From assembly GCA_044868295.1 (NCBI GenBank), contig JBIOWF010000235.1, positions 1-24,192 of the forward strand: a stretch of DNA of 24,192 bases, written 5' to 3'. Every line of letters starts with the position of its first letter. Position 1 is the first letter of the stretch. Shown piece after piece: positions 1 through 7,569 of the stretch. The translations under genes were made by a program, and so were the position numbers. This DNA comes from JBIOWF01 sp044868295. Lineage in GTDB: Bacteria > Actinomycetota > Actinomycetes > Streptosporangiales > Streptosporangiaceae. The notes under the pieces were generated by a model. The model was not told the origin of the DNA and did no database searches. It saw only the letters and a program-made list of their open reading frames with translations.

Positions 1-362
1 TGATCGCGATGATCGCCTGGTACACCGCGACCCGCGACTGGCGCGCCGGGGCGGTGCTGGTCGGCTACGCGGCGGGCTGGCTGCCCTGGTTCTATTTCGC
101 GATCGCCGACAACCGGACGATGTTCCTCTGGTACGCGCTGCCGATGCTGCCCTTCATGATCCTGGCCATCGTCCTCGCCTTCGGCCTGCTCATCGGCCCG
201 CCCGACGCCACGCCGACCCGGCGCGCCGCCGGGGCCGCCGCCACCGGCGCGTTCGCCCTGCTCTCGCTCGCCAACTTCTGGTGGCTGTATCCCGTCCTCG
301 GGGCCGAGATCATCACTCATCAGGACTGGTATCGCCGAATGCTCTTCAGGACCTGGGTGTGA
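1..362 (+). CDS. C-terminal part of a protein O-mannosyltransferase-like membrane glycosyltransferase (5' end outside window)
   Basis: The reading frame is already open at the first bases, so only the last ~120 residues are present. They are strongly hydrophobic, with about three membrane segments and aromatic-rich turns: a segment around WLPWFYFAIADNRTMFLWY, a second around LPFMILAIVLAFGLLI, and a third around ATGAFALLSLANFWWLYPVL. The end is a short soluble tail with HQDWYRRMLF. This pattern matches the C-terminal four-helix region of actinobacterial dolichyl/polyprenyl-phosphate-mannose protein mannosyltransferases (GT39, PMT), which transfer mannose from a lipid carrier to secreted proteins at the membrane. 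The catalytic Asp-containing first loop lies outside the window, so activity cannot be judged. The assignment rests on the tail only. The downstream deacylase gene is 54 nt away on the same strand and functionally unrelated. Confidence 0.75.
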   Translation, partial: IAMIAWYTATRDWRAGAVLVGYAAGWLPWFYFAIADNRTMFLWYALPMLPFMILAIVLAFGLLIGPPDATPTRRAAGAAATGAFALLSLANFWWLYPVLGAEIITHQDWYRRMLFRTWV

Positions 363-416
363 CGCCGGCCTCCGACGCCGAACCGACCCGGCCGCAGGCG
401 TCCTAGGCTGATCCAC

Positions 417-914
417 GTGAGTAAGACGAGAAACAGGGGCGGGCAGGGGACTCCCGCCACAGTGGCGCTGACCCAGGCGAAGGCGGACTTCACCCTGCAC
501 CCCTACGACCACGACGCCAACGCGGGGGCGTACGGCGAGGAAGCCGCGGACGCGCTCGGCGTGCCGTACGAGCGGATCTTCAAGACGCTGGTGGCGGAGA
601 CCGAGGGCGGTCTCGCCGTGGCCGTCGTTCCGGTCTCGGGCAAGCTGGACCTGAAGGCCTTCGCCGCCGCGCTCGACGGCAAGCGGGCGGCCATGGCCGA
701 CGCGGCCAAGGTGGAGCGGGTCACCGGCTATGTCGTCGGCGGAATCAGCCCCCTGGGCCAGCGCAAGAGGCTGCCGACGGTGATCGACGAGTCGGCGCTG
801 GACTTCGAGACCGTCTACTTCTCCGCCGGACGCCGCGGCCTGCAGATCGAGACGGCCCCCGACAATCTCGTCCGGCTCACGCAGGCGATCACGGCGTCCA
901 TCAGCAAGAGCTGA
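417..914 (+). CDS. ybaK: YbaK/EbsC-type Cys-tRNA(Pro) deacylase
   Basis: 165-residue protein of the YbaK/ProX editing superfamily, which hydrolyses mischarged aminoacyl-tRNA in the cytoplasm; YbaK clears Cys-tRNA(Pro). Length is typical for YbaK (about 155-165 aa). Visible family features are the conserved Lys in RIFKTL, the VVPVSGKLDLK strand-turn and the GGISPLGQRKRLPTVID segment that forms the substrate pocket. The start is GTG at 417 (GTG AGT AAG); no strong Shine-Dalgarno precedes it, so a slightly different start is possible. The last 14 nt overlap the convergent 58-codon gene at 901-1077. Substrate specificity among YbaK, ProX and related editors is assigned from family resemblance only. 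Confidence 0.88.
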   Translation: MSKTRNRGGQGTPATVALTQAKADFTLHPYDHDANAGAYGEEAADALGVPYERIFKTLVAETEGGLAVAVVPVSGKLDLKAFAAALDGKRAAMADAAKVERVTGYVVGGISPLGQRKRLPTVIDESALDFETVYFSAGRRGLQIETAPDNLVRLTQAITASISKS

Positions 915-1077
915 ACCCGAGGTGGCCGGTGCCGCCGCAGACGTCGCAGGGACCGCGGCTTTGGCCGTAGGGGATGGAGCCGTGCCCCCCGCACATGTGA
1001 CAGGGCCACGGCTGGCAGGGCCACCATGACAGGACGTGACGGGGCCACCGTCTGACCTCCCTGGTCGTGGTCCTCAT
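901..1077 (-). CDS. Small DnaJ-type zinc-knuckle protein (58 aa)
   Basis: A 58-codon gene easily missed because of its size. It starts with ATG at 1077 and ends with TGA at 901. An excellent ribosome site lies upstream (AAGGAG, with 6 nt between GGAG and ATG). The N-terminal third is Arg/Trp-rich (MRTTTREVRRWPRHV). The C-terminal half has two CxxCxGxG knuckles: CHMCGGHG at residues 26-33 and CDVCGGTG at 44-51. Two such repeats can hold one zinc ion, as a pair of repeats does in the DnaJ zinc finger. Extra cysteines lie at 21 and 58. There is no J-domain or signal peptide. A chaperone-like or Zn-binding role is possible but unproven. It overlaps the end of ybaK by 14 nt on the opposite strand. 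Strong SD plus intact motifs make it likely to be real. Confidence 0.78.
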   Translation of the reverse strand: MRTTTREVRRWPRHVLSWWPCQPWPCHMCGGHGSIPYGQSRGPCDVCGGTGHLGFSSC

Positions 1078-1089
1078 GTGGGTCTCCTT

Positions 1090-1120
1090 GCGGAGGGAAC
1101 GAGCGGAGGGAACGAGCGGA
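1090..1120. repeat. 13-nt tandem repeat upstream of the small zinc protein
   Basis: GCGGAGGGAACGA occurs at 1090-1102 and 1103-1115, followed by a partial third copy (GCGGA). It lies directly upstream of the ribosome site of the minus-strand zinc protein gene, so it would fall in its leader or promoter region. No function is evident. Confidence 0.6.
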
Positions 1121-1145
1121 TGCGCACGGCCGCCGGCCGGCAGTC

Positions 1146-1181
1146 CGTGATCGCCAAACCCGGACAGGCTTGGCGATCACG
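1146..1181 (-). terminator. Perfect 12-bp hairpin, terminator-like without T-tract
   Basis: CGTGATCGCCAA (1146-1157) and TTGGCGATCACG (1170-1181) form a perfect 12-bp stem with a 12-nt loop. It sits 17 nt after the stop codon of the decayed binding-protein frame on the minus strand, so it probably was that operon's terminator. There is no T-run on either side; U-less terminators are common in GC-rich actinomycetes. It could also insulate the zinc protein gene, or act as an operator. Confidence 0.55.
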
Positions 1182-1198
1182 AGGTGCGACGCGAGTTG

Positions 1199-1543
1199 TC
1201 AGCCGGTGGCGCCGGCCTTGATCGCGCCGGCCAAGCCTGGGCGGATTTCAGCCATCTTGGGCGAGACCGGGCGCTTGAACCACTTCTGGTAGAACTTCGT
1301 GTAGGTGCCGTCGGCGATGATCTCGTCGATCTTGGTGTCGAACGCCTTGACGAGAGCCGAGTTGCCCTTCTTGATCGGGAACGCCGTGCCCTGGAGGCTC
1401 TCCCCCTCAGCTGCGATCTTGAGTGCCTTCTCCCGCTCGACGTACTCCTCCGCGTCGGCGCCGCCGACGACGAACGCGTCGATCCCGCCGGAAAGCAGTT
1501 GCGCGATCGCGGGAGGCTGGTCCTTGAACTGGGTGAGGGCCGC
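1199..1543 (-). pseudogene. Remnant of an amino-acid ABC transporter substrate-binding protein (C-terminal ~115 aa)
   Basis: The encoded segment begins near ALTQFKDQPPAIAQLL and runs through GGIDAFVV, KKGNSALVKAFD and IIADGTYTKFYQKWF. These are typical C-lobe features of family 3 periplasmic/lipoprotein binding proteins for polar amino acids (IADGTYxKxYxKWF near the end). Such proteins are normally about 260-300 residues with a lipoprotein signal; here the signal peptide and first lobe are absent. The frame runs without a stop into an ABC ATPase fragment (1550-1615), so the upstream part has been deleted. No plausible start or ribosome site precedes it. It is best read as a decayed gene. Confidence 0.75.
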
Positions 1544-1549
1544 GCCCGG

Positions 1550-1615
1550 GGCCGAGGTGGCCTCGTCGAACAGCATCACGTCCGGCTCCATGGCCAGGGC
1601 CCGGGCGATCACCCG
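1550..1615 (-). pseudogene. Walker B fragment of an amino-acid ABC transporter ATPase
   Basis: In the same minus-strand frame as the binding-protein remnant, about 22 residues read RVIARALAMEPDVMLFDEAT. This is the region after the ABC signature and through Walker B (hhhhDE) of GlnQ/GluA-type ATPases, which normally reads RVAIARALA...LFDEPTSALDPE. Walker A, the signature motif and everything after the Walker B strand are missing. It lies directly before the binding-protein fragment, as expected if a deletion joined the middle of an ATPase gene to the middle of the next gene of the same operon. Confidence 0.65.
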
Positions 1616-1726
1616 CAGGTCTCCCGCCACCTGCGGGCGCTGCGCGAGGTCCAACTGGTGCGGACCGAACAGACCGGACGGCTGGTCCACTACCAGCTCG
1701 ACCTCGAGGTCGATCGCTCGGCCCGG
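1613..1726 (+). pseudogene. Fragment of an ArsR-family winged-helix regulator
   Basis: On the plus strand about 36 residues read PQVSRHLRALREVQLV, then RTEQTGRLVHYQLDLE. This is the recognition helix and beta-wing of ArsR/SmtB-type repressors (typically xxVSRHLRxLREAGLVxxxRxGRxxxYRL). The dimerisation helices and the N-terminus are absent, and the frame upstream turns into the antisense of the ATPase fragment. The breakpoint is sharp, at about 1613-1616. No start codon with a ribosome site is seen. It is a relic, not a working gene. Confidence 0.6.
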
Positions 1727-1824
1727 ACCTCGAGCAGGCCATCTTCCGGTAGCCCGCCGTCCGCATCCCACATCGGCGAATGTTGCCGTCGCGAGGACGA
1801 CTCCCGCCCGGACAGACTGGCCGC

Positions 1825-3225
1825 ATGAGTGAGCTGCACTTTCTGAGCGCGACGGAGCTGTCGGGGCTGCTTCGTTCCAGGCAGATCAGCGCGGTGGAGG
1901 TGACCGAGGCGCACCTCAGGCGGATCGAGGAGGTCAACCCGCGGGTCAACGCGATCGTGACGCTCACCGCCGGCAAGGCGCTCCAGGCGGCGGCGCGGGC
2001 CGACGAGGACTGGGCGCGCGGCGTGTGGCACGGGCCGCTGCACGGCCTGCCGGTCGCGCACAAGGACCTGCTGGACACCGAGGGCGTCCGGACGACGTAC
2101 GGCTCCCGCGTCTACGCGGGCCACGTGCCCGCGCGGGACGACCTGCTGGTCACCCGCGTACGGCAGGCGGGCGGGATCGCCGTCGGGAAGACCAACACGC
2201 CCGAGTTCGGCACCGGGTCGCACACGGTCAACGAGGTGTTCGGCACCACCCGCAACCCCTACGACCTCGGCCGGAGCGCGGGCGGCAGCAGCGGCGGGGC
2301 CGCCGCCGCGCTCGCCACCGGGATGGTGCCGCTGGCCGACGGGACGGACATGGGCGGCTCGCTGCGCAACCCGGCCTCGTTCTGCAACGTCGTGGGGCTG
2401 CGGCCGACCCCCGGGCGGGTGCCCGCGGCGCTCTCCCGCGACGCGGGCTGGTTCACGCTGAACGTGTCCGGGCCGATGGCCAGGACCGTCGCCGACACGG
2501 CGCTGCTGATGAGCGCGATCTCCGGCTTCGACCCCTCGTCTCCGATCTCCGTCAAGGAAGGGCCCGAGGTCTTCGCCCAACCGCTGGAGAGCGACTTCAC
2601 CGGGGCCCGGGTCGCCTTCAGCCCCGACCTCGGCGGGCTGCCGGTCGACGCGGAAACCGCCCGGGTGACCGCGGAGGCGGTGGCCGTACTGCGGGATCTC
2701 GGCGTGAAGGTGGAGCGCGCCGATCCGGATCTGAGCGGCGCGGACGAGGCGTTCCGCACCTACCGGGCCTGGTGGTACGCGGCGAACTTCGGTGACCTGC
2801 CGGGCGACACGCTGGCCGCCAACGTGGTGTGGAACGTCGAACAGGGACGCGAGGTCACCGGGCAGGACCTCGCCCGGGCCGAGCGCCTTCGGACGGAACT
2901 GTTCCGCCGGATGTCCCGGTTCTGGGCCGACTACGACTTCCTGATCGCCCCCGTCAGCCAGGTGCCGCCGTTCCCGGTGGAGAACCCGTATGTCACCGAG
3001 ATCAACGGGGAGCCGCTGCCCGACTACCTGGCCTGGATGCGCTCGGCCTACTGGATCACGATGCTGCACGCCCCGGCGATGTCGGTGCCCTGCGGGTTCA
3101 CCTCCGCCGACCTGCCGGTCGGGGTCCAGATCGTCGGCCGGCCGTGGGCCGACCTCGACGTGCTCCGTCTCGGCCACGCGTTCGAGCAGGCGACCGGGCA
3201 CGGCCGGCGGCGGCCCGCCCTCTAG
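1825..3225 (+). CDS. Amidase of the amidase-signature family
   Basis: 466-residue amidase-signature enzyme, hydrolysing a carboxamide in the cytoplasm; substrate unknown. The Ser-cisSer-Lys triad is visible: Lys80 in PVAHKDLLDT, cis-Ser155 in the GGSSGG loop, and nucleophile Ser179 in DGTDMGGSLRNPAS. The 24-residue spacing between the two serines equals that in fatty-acid amide hydrolase. GatA-like features follow (GLRPTPGRVP, then FTLNVSGPMARTVADTA), but there is no GatB/GatC next to it, so a stand-alone amidase is more likely than a tRNA amidotransferase subunit. ATG at 1825 was chosen because the family's N-terminus begins here; a longer frame from 1780 adds only low-complexity residues. 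It converges on the membrane protein gene, with 4 nt between the stop codons. Confidence 0.9.
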   Translation: MSELHFLSATELSGLLRSRQISAVEVTEAHLRRIEEVNPRVNAIVTLTAGKALQAAARADEDWARGVWHGPLHGLPVAHKDLLDTEGVRTTYGSRVYAGHVPARDDLLVTRVRQAGGIAVGKTNTPEFGTGSHTVNEVFGTTRNPYDLGRSAGGSSGGAAAALATGMVPLADGTDMGGSLRNPASFCNVVGLRPTPGRVPAALSRDAGWFTLNVSGPMARTVADTALLMSAISGFDPSSPISVKEGPEVFAQPLESDFTGARVAFSPDLGGLPVDAETARVTAEAVAVLRDLGVKVERADPDLSGADEAFRTYRAWWYAANFGDLPGDTLAANVVWNVEQGREVTGQDLARAERLRTELFRRMSRFWADYDFLIAPVSQVPPFPVENPYVTEINGEPLPDYLAWMRSAYWITMLHAPAMSVPCGFTSADLPVGVQIVGRPWADLDVLRLGHAFEQATGHGRRRPAL

Positions 3226-3229
3226 GTCC

Positions 3230-3718
3230 CTAGCCCACCTGTCGCTCGCGGTAGGCCACCACGAACTCGATCAGCCAGAAGACCCCGGTGGCGAGGATCG
3301 GCCAGGCGAGCAGGACGCCGTGTGCGGTGACCCCCAGGTAGTTCGTGGTGGTGAGGCCCCCTGGGCCGGCCGCCTGGATCGTTCCCTTGGCCGACGTGCC
3401 CACGTTGAGCGTGATGTATCCGGCGAGGAGACCTCCCCCGCTCAGACCCAGCAGCGCCGCGATGGGATGCCTGCGGGCGACCACGTAGGCCACCGCCCCG
3501 CAGACGAGCCCGAGCCCCCCGGCGATCAGTGCGAACCAGCCGTCGGCGGCGATGAGCGACTGCGCCTCCGGATCGGCCAGCTGCGGCCCCGTGTCGGTCA
3601 GGACGTACTGGGAGGTGGGCGCGACGGCCGACCAGGCGAACCCGGCCGCCACCCCGAGCACCGCCAGCGCGAGCACCGTCGCCGCCGTCGTCGTCAAATC
3701 GCCCCTCAGCTGCCGCAC
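3230..3718 (-). CDS. Four-helix actinobacterial membrane protein of unknown function
   Basis: About 162 residues with four predicted membrane helices, at roughly 11-33, 61-81, 85-106 and 137-155. The loop between helices 1 and 2 carries APTSQYVLTDTGPQLADPEA and is probably extracytoplasmic. The loop between helices 3 and 4 is Gly/Thr-rich (VGTSAKGTIQAAGPGGLTT). The tail is short and basic (YRERQVG). No catalytic motif is visible. The overall plan resembles actinobacterial DUF2567-type proteins as I remember them; this is not verified. The frame stays open for 900 nt further upstream, antisense to the MurA-family gene, but that part is a shadow. GTG at 3718 is the nearest plausible start in front of the first helix; there is no well-placed Shine-Dalgarno, so the exact start is uncertain. 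Confidence 0.72.
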   Translation of the reverse strand: MRQLRGDLTTTAATVLALAVLGVAAGFAWSAVAPTSQYVLTDTGPQLADPEAQSLIAADGWFALIAGGLGLVCGAVAYVVARRHPIAALLGLSGGGLLAGYITLNVGTSAKGTIQAAGPGGLTTTNYLGVTAHGVLLAWPILATGVFWLIEFVVAYRERQVG

Positions 3719-3953
3719 CGTCCTGATGGTACCCAGCCGGCTCCTCCGCTCCGCGTAAGCCGAAACCGGCTTGTCGCTTCCGGCTCCCCCTGTCGGATAA
3801 AAACCGGCAGTCCCCCCGCCGCAACGATGGCGATGTCGCGCAGCGCCGTTACTCTTAGCCGGTGAGTGAGCGAGACGAGCGAGCCGACGAGCACAACGAT
3901 GTGTCACGAACGCCTGACTCCTGGGTTGGCCGAGCCGAAGGCGAGGAAAAGGC

Positions 3954-5258
3954 GTGAGCGAAGAGGTCTGGCACATCGAGCCGTCGGGTCCGCTGCGCGG
4001 GGACGTCGAGGTCCGCGGGTCCAAGAACGCGGTCTCCAAGCACATGGTCGCGGCGATGCTCGGCACCGGCCCGAGCACCCTGCACAACGCGCCGGAGGTC
4101 GGCGAGGTCGGCCTGACCGCCGCCATGCTGGAGGCGCTGGGCATCCACGTGGAGATCACACCCGGTGAGATCACGATCGAGCCGGGCTCCGAGATCCGGC
4201 CCCGGGTGCCCGAGGAGTACACCGGGCTGAACCGCATCCCCATCCTGATGCTGGGCCCGTTGCTGCATCTGGCCGGTGAGGCGTTCGTGCCCCTCGTCGG
4301 CGGCGACCCGATCGGGCGGCGGCCGGTCAACTTCCACGTCGAGGCGCTGCGCGCGATGGGCGCGGAGGTCGAGGTCGGCGACACGGGCATCACCGCCCAG
4401 GCCACCCGCCTGCGCGGGACCCGGATCACGCTGCCGTACCCCAGCGTCGGAGCGACCGAGACCATCCTGATGACCGCCGTGCTCGCCGAGGGCAAGACGG
4501 TGATCAAGGGTGCGGCGATGGAGCCCGAGGTCGTGGAGCTCGCGCTCTTCCTCCAGCGGATGGGCGCGATGATCGAGCTCAGCCCCGACCGGCGCATCGT
4601 CATCGAGGGCGTCGAGCGGCTGCACGGGGCGTCGACCTGGCTCGCCGGGGATCGCATCGAAGCGTTCTCCTACCTCGTGGCCGGGCTTGTGACGGGCGGC
4701 GAGGTGCGCGTCCACGGCTGCCCGCAGGACCGGCTGGTCACGGCCATCACGACGCTCGCGCGGATGGGCGCGAGGTTCGACATCACCGACGACTGGCTGA
4801 CGGCCTGGGCGACCGACGGGCTGCGGGCCGCCGCGGTGCAGACCGACACCCACCCGGGGTTCATGACCGACTGGCAGACCCCGCTGATGGTGCTGTTCAC
4901 GCGCGCCGAGGGCATGTCCGTGCTGCACGAGACGGTCTTCGAGAACCGGCTCGTCTACGTGCCGGCCCTGCAGAAGATGGGATGCGAGATCGAGGTCTTC
5001 GCCCAGTGCCTGGGCGGCCCCGCCTGCCGCTACCACGACACCAACGCCAAGCACTCCGCGGTCGTCCGCGGAGTGTCGAAGCTGCGCGGCGCCGACGTCA
5101 CGCTGCCCGACATCCGCGCCGGGTTCTCGGCGGTGCTGGCGGCCGCGGTCGCCGAGGGCACGTCGACCCTGCGCGGCGTGAACCACATCGAGCGTGGCTA
5201 TCACCGCCCGTTCGAGCAGTTCACCTCACTCGGGTTGAAGATCAGCAGGGGAGCGTAA
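3954..5258 (+). CDS. murA: UDP-N-acetylglucosamine 1-carboxyvinyltransferase family (MurA-type, Asp in place of catalytic Cys)
   Basis: 434-residue enolpyruvyl transferase. MurA transfers enolpyruvate from PEP to UDP-GlcNAc, the first committed step of peptidoglycan synthesis, in the cytoplasm. Recognisable sites are Lys24-Asn25 in RGSKNAVSKH, Arg123 in GGDPIGRRPVN, SVGATET at 164-170, the catalytic Asp306 in GFMTDWQTP, TVFENR at 328-332 and Arg388 in PDIRAGFS. The loop residue equal to E. coli Cys115 is Asp118; the same change makes mycobacterial and chlamydial MurA insensitive to fosfomycin. An insertion with two Cys (AQCLGGPACRYHDTNAKHS, about 350-368) is not in E. coli MurA. GTG at 3954 follows a GAGGAAAAGG ribosome site. 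The 235 nt upstream hold GAGCGA-type repeats around 3863-3890 and no clear promoter. It may be a second MurA paralogue. A penicillin-binding protein follows. Confidence 0.85.
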   Translation: MSEEVWHIEPSGPLRGDVEVRGSKNAVSKHMVAAMLGTGPSTLHNAPEVGEVGLTAAMLEALGIHVEITPGEITIEPGSEIRPRVPEEYTGLNRIPILMLGPLLHLAGEAFVPLVGGDPIGRRPVNFHVEALRAMGAEVEVGDTGITAQATRLRGTRITLPYPSVGATETILMTAVLAEGKTVIKGAAMEPEVVELALFLQRMGAMIELSPDRRIVIEGVERLHGASTWLAGDRIEAFSYLVAGLVTGGEVRVHGCPQDRLVTAITTLARMGARFDITDDWLTAWATDGLRAAAVQTDTHPGFMTDWQTPLMVLFTRAEGMSVLHETVFENRLVYVPALQKMGCEIEVFAQCLGGPACRYHDTNAKHSAVVRGVSKLRGADVTLPDIRAGFSAVLAAAVAEGTSTLRGVNHIERGYHRPFEQFTSLGLKISRGA

Positions 5259-5310
5259 AGGTTCTCGCGTTCCCCGTTTGGGGACGATCGTCAGGTCGCA
5301 CGACACACAC

Positions 5311-7569
5311 GTGACCTTTCGACTCGCCGGGGTCGGCGCGCTGGGCGTGTCCGGCGCGCTCGCCGGCGTCCTGGCCGCCGCGCTGGCCATGCCCGTGGTG
5401 GGCGGCGCCGGCTACGCGGTCAAGAGCGCCGTGAGCACGTTCACGGAGCTCCCCCCGCCGCCGCGCGAGGACCCGCTGCCGGAGATGACCCGGCTGCTGG
5501 ACAAGAACGGCAAGCAGATCGCCCAGTTCTACTACCAGAACCGGCGATCGGTGCCGATAGAGAAGATCGCGCCTTTCATGCAGAAGGCGATCGTCGCCAT
5601 CGAGGACGCGCGGTTCTACGAGCACGGCGCGCTCGACATCAAGGGGACATTCCGGGCGCTGGTGGCCAACACCCAGGCGGGCGGCATCCGCCAGGGCGGC
5701 TCGTCGCTCACCCAGCAGCTCGTCAAGAACATCATGGTCAACCGTGCCGAGTCGGACCATGAGCGCAGCCTCGCGCGGGTGCGGAACGTCCAGCGGAAGA
5801 TCTCCGAGCTGCGGTACGCGCTGTCGCTCGAGAAGAAGTACAGCAAGACGGAGATCCTGGAGCGATACCTCAACATCGCCTACTTCGGCGCGGGCGCGTT
5901 CGGCGTGCAGGCCGCCGCGCACCGGTTCTTCGGCGTCGACGCCGCGAAGCTCAACCTTCTCCAGGCGGCGACGCTCGCGGGCGCCGTCCGCACGCCGTTC
6001 AGCACGGACCCGTCACGCGGCAAGGAGCAGCGGACGCGGCTCTGGGAGCGGCGCAACCTCGTGCTGGACCGGATGGCCCAGCTCGGCATGATCGACACGG
6101 CCAGGGCGGCGGCGGGCAAGGCCAGGCCGCTGAGTCTTCGGATGCAGGCCGAGCCCGGTGGCTGCGGTGAGAGCAAGTACCCGTTCTTCTGCGTGTACGT
6201 GCAGCACGAGGTGCTCACCAACCCGGCGTTCGGATACACGGCGGCCGACCGGCGGCGGCGCCTGGAGCGCGGCGGGCTCACCCTGCGGACCACGATCGAC
6301 CCCCGCGCGCAACGCTCGGCGCAGCAGGCCATCTCGTCACGGGTCGACGCCCGGGACACCGAGGTGACAGCCGAGGCGATGGTGGAGCCGGGCACCGGCC
6401 GCGTCCGCGCGCTGGCGGCGAGCAAGCGCTACGGCCGCAACCCGCACGGCCGCAACGACGGGCCGAGCACCACCTACAACCTGCCCGCCGACGAGGCGCA
6501 CGGCGGCGGGAACGGCTTCCAGGCCGGATCCACGTTCAAGGCCTTCACGCTGGCCACGGCGCTGGCCAACGGCTGGCGGTTCGGTGAGGGCTTCAGGACC
6601 CCGGGACGGTTCGTGCCCAAGGGCGGCTACCGCGACTGCGCCGGGAACCGGGTCGACGACCGCAGGGCGCGGATCTACAACGCCAGCGGCGAGGGCACCG
6701 GCGGGCCGTACAGCCTGGAACTGGGGACGTGGAAGTCCGTCAACATCTTCTACATGATGCTGGAGCGCCGCGTCGGACTGTGCAACGTGGTCAAGACGGC
6801 CAAATCGCTCGGCATCAGCCGGGCCGACGGCGAGCCCCTGCGGGAGGTTCCCACGTTCACGCTCGGCGTCAACGAGATGGACCCGCTCACCGTGGCCGCC
6901 GCGTTCGCCGCCTTCGGCGCGCGCGGTCGCTACTGCCGGCCGATCGCCATCACCGACATCATCGAGCGGGACGGCAGCCGGGTCACGGTGCCGCCGAGCT
7001 GCTCCGCCGCGCTCGACAAGCGCGTCGCCGACGCGGTCAACCACGTCCTGTCGGGGGTTTTCACCAAGGGCACGATGCACGGGCAGTCGATCGGGCGGCC
7101 CGCGGCGGGCAAGACCGGCACGAACAACAGCTACACCTCGGCCTGGTTCGCGGGCTACACACCCGATCTGGCGGCCGCGGTGAGCATCGGCGACATCCGC
7201 GGCTCGTACCGTTACCCGCTCACCGGGGTGCGGATCGGCGGTGGCTACTACGGCGCGGTGCAGGGCGCCTCGCTCCCCGGGCCCATCTGGGTCTCGTCCA
7301 TGCGCGGCGCTCTGCGGCACACCCCGCCCAGCCGTTTCCGGCCGCCCGACATGGGGCGGTTCGGCGGCGGCTACACCCCCGGCCTCAAGGACCTTCTCAA
7401 GCTCGAGAAGCTGAAGAAGTTCCTCGCCGACCACCGCCACCACCTGCGCAGGCACCGCTGGCCCAGCTGGCACCGGCTCTTCCCGTTGCCGCCGTGGGAG
7501 TTCACGCGCCCAGGCAGGCGGGTCCGAGGAGCTGCTTCAGATCGCCCATCAGGGCGGGCGAGAGGGTGA
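5311..7569 (+). CDS. Class A penicillin-binding protein (glycosyltransferase/transpeptidase)
   Basis: About 752 residues; it polymerises lipid II and cross-links the peptides outside the membrane. One N-terminal anchor helix (about 4-35) precedes a GT51 domain with catalytic Glu98 in AIEDARFYEHG and the QGGSSLTQQLVKN motif (128-140). The transpeptidase domain has SxxK as Ser407-T-F-Lys410, SxN as Ser476-V-N478 and KTG at 601-603. The C-terminus is basic and His/Arg-rich, with no PASTA domain. The GTG at 5311 starts just before the anchor; an in-frame TTG at 5278 would add 11 residues. Neither has a good Shine-Dalgarno. The gene follows the MurA-family gene by 52 nt and may share its transcript, joining early and late peptidoglycan steps. 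Its last 68 nt overlap the end of dnaE on the other strand. Confidence 0.9.
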   Translation: MTFRLAGVGALGVSGALAGVLAAALAMPVVGGAGYAVKSAVSTFTELPPPPREDPLPEMTRLLDKNGKQIAQFYYQNRRSVPIEKIAPFMQKAIVAIEDARFYEHGALDIKGTFRALVANTQAGGIRQGGSSLTQQLVKNIMVNRAESDHERSLARVRNVQRKISELRYALSLEKKYSKTEILERYLNIAYFGAGAFGVQAAAHRFFGVDAAKLNLLQAATLAGAVRTPFSTDPSRGKEQRTRLWERRNLVLDRMAQLGMIDTARAAAGKARPLSLRMQAEPGGCGESKYPFFCVYVQHEVLTNPAFGYTAADRRRRLERGGLTLRTTIDPRAQRSAQQAISSRVDARDTEVTAEAMVEPGTGRVRALAASKRYGRNPHGRNDGPSTTYNLPADEAHGGGNGFQAGSTFKAFTLATALANGWRFGEGFRTPGRFVPKGGYRDCAGNRVDDRRARIYNASGEGTGGPYSLELGTWKSVNIFYMMLERRVGLCNVVKTAKSLGISRADGEPLREVPTFTLGVNEMDPLTVAAAFAAFGARGRYCRPIAITDIIERDGSRVTVPPSCSAALDKRVADAVNHVLSGVFTKGTMHGQSIGRPAAGKTGTNNSYTSAWFAGYTPDLAAAVSIGDIRGSYRYPLTGVRIGGGYYGAVQGASLPGPIWVSSMRGALRHTPPSRFRPPDMGRFGGGYTPGLKDLLKLEKLKKFLADHRHHLRRHRWPSWHRLFPLPPWEFTRPGRRVRGAASDRPSGRARG

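Noticed and set aside
363..416. Possible terminator between the glycosyltransferase and ybaK
   Set aside because: GACGCC/GGCGTC can pair but the stem is interrupted, no T-run follows, and the spacing is only 54 nt.
1690..3201. Long minus-strand open frame opposite the amidase
   Set aside because: Shadow of the amidase gene; no motifs, and it runs into the relic region.
3863..3895. GAGCGAGACGAGCGAGC-type repeats upstream of the MurA-family gene
   Set aside because: Short, irregular and common in GC-rich actinomycete spacers; no unit conserved well enough to call a repeat or operator.
3719..4657. Upstream extension of the membrane protein frame opposite the MurA-family gene
   Set aside because: The extension has low-complexity Ser/Thr/Arg composition and lies fully antisense to conserved MurA coding sequence; the membrane protein starts near 3718.
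5259..5310. TTG at 5278 as the start of the penicillin-binding protein
   Set aside because: It would add 11 polar residues before the anchor helix and has no better ribosome site than the GTG at 5311; not excluded, but less likely.
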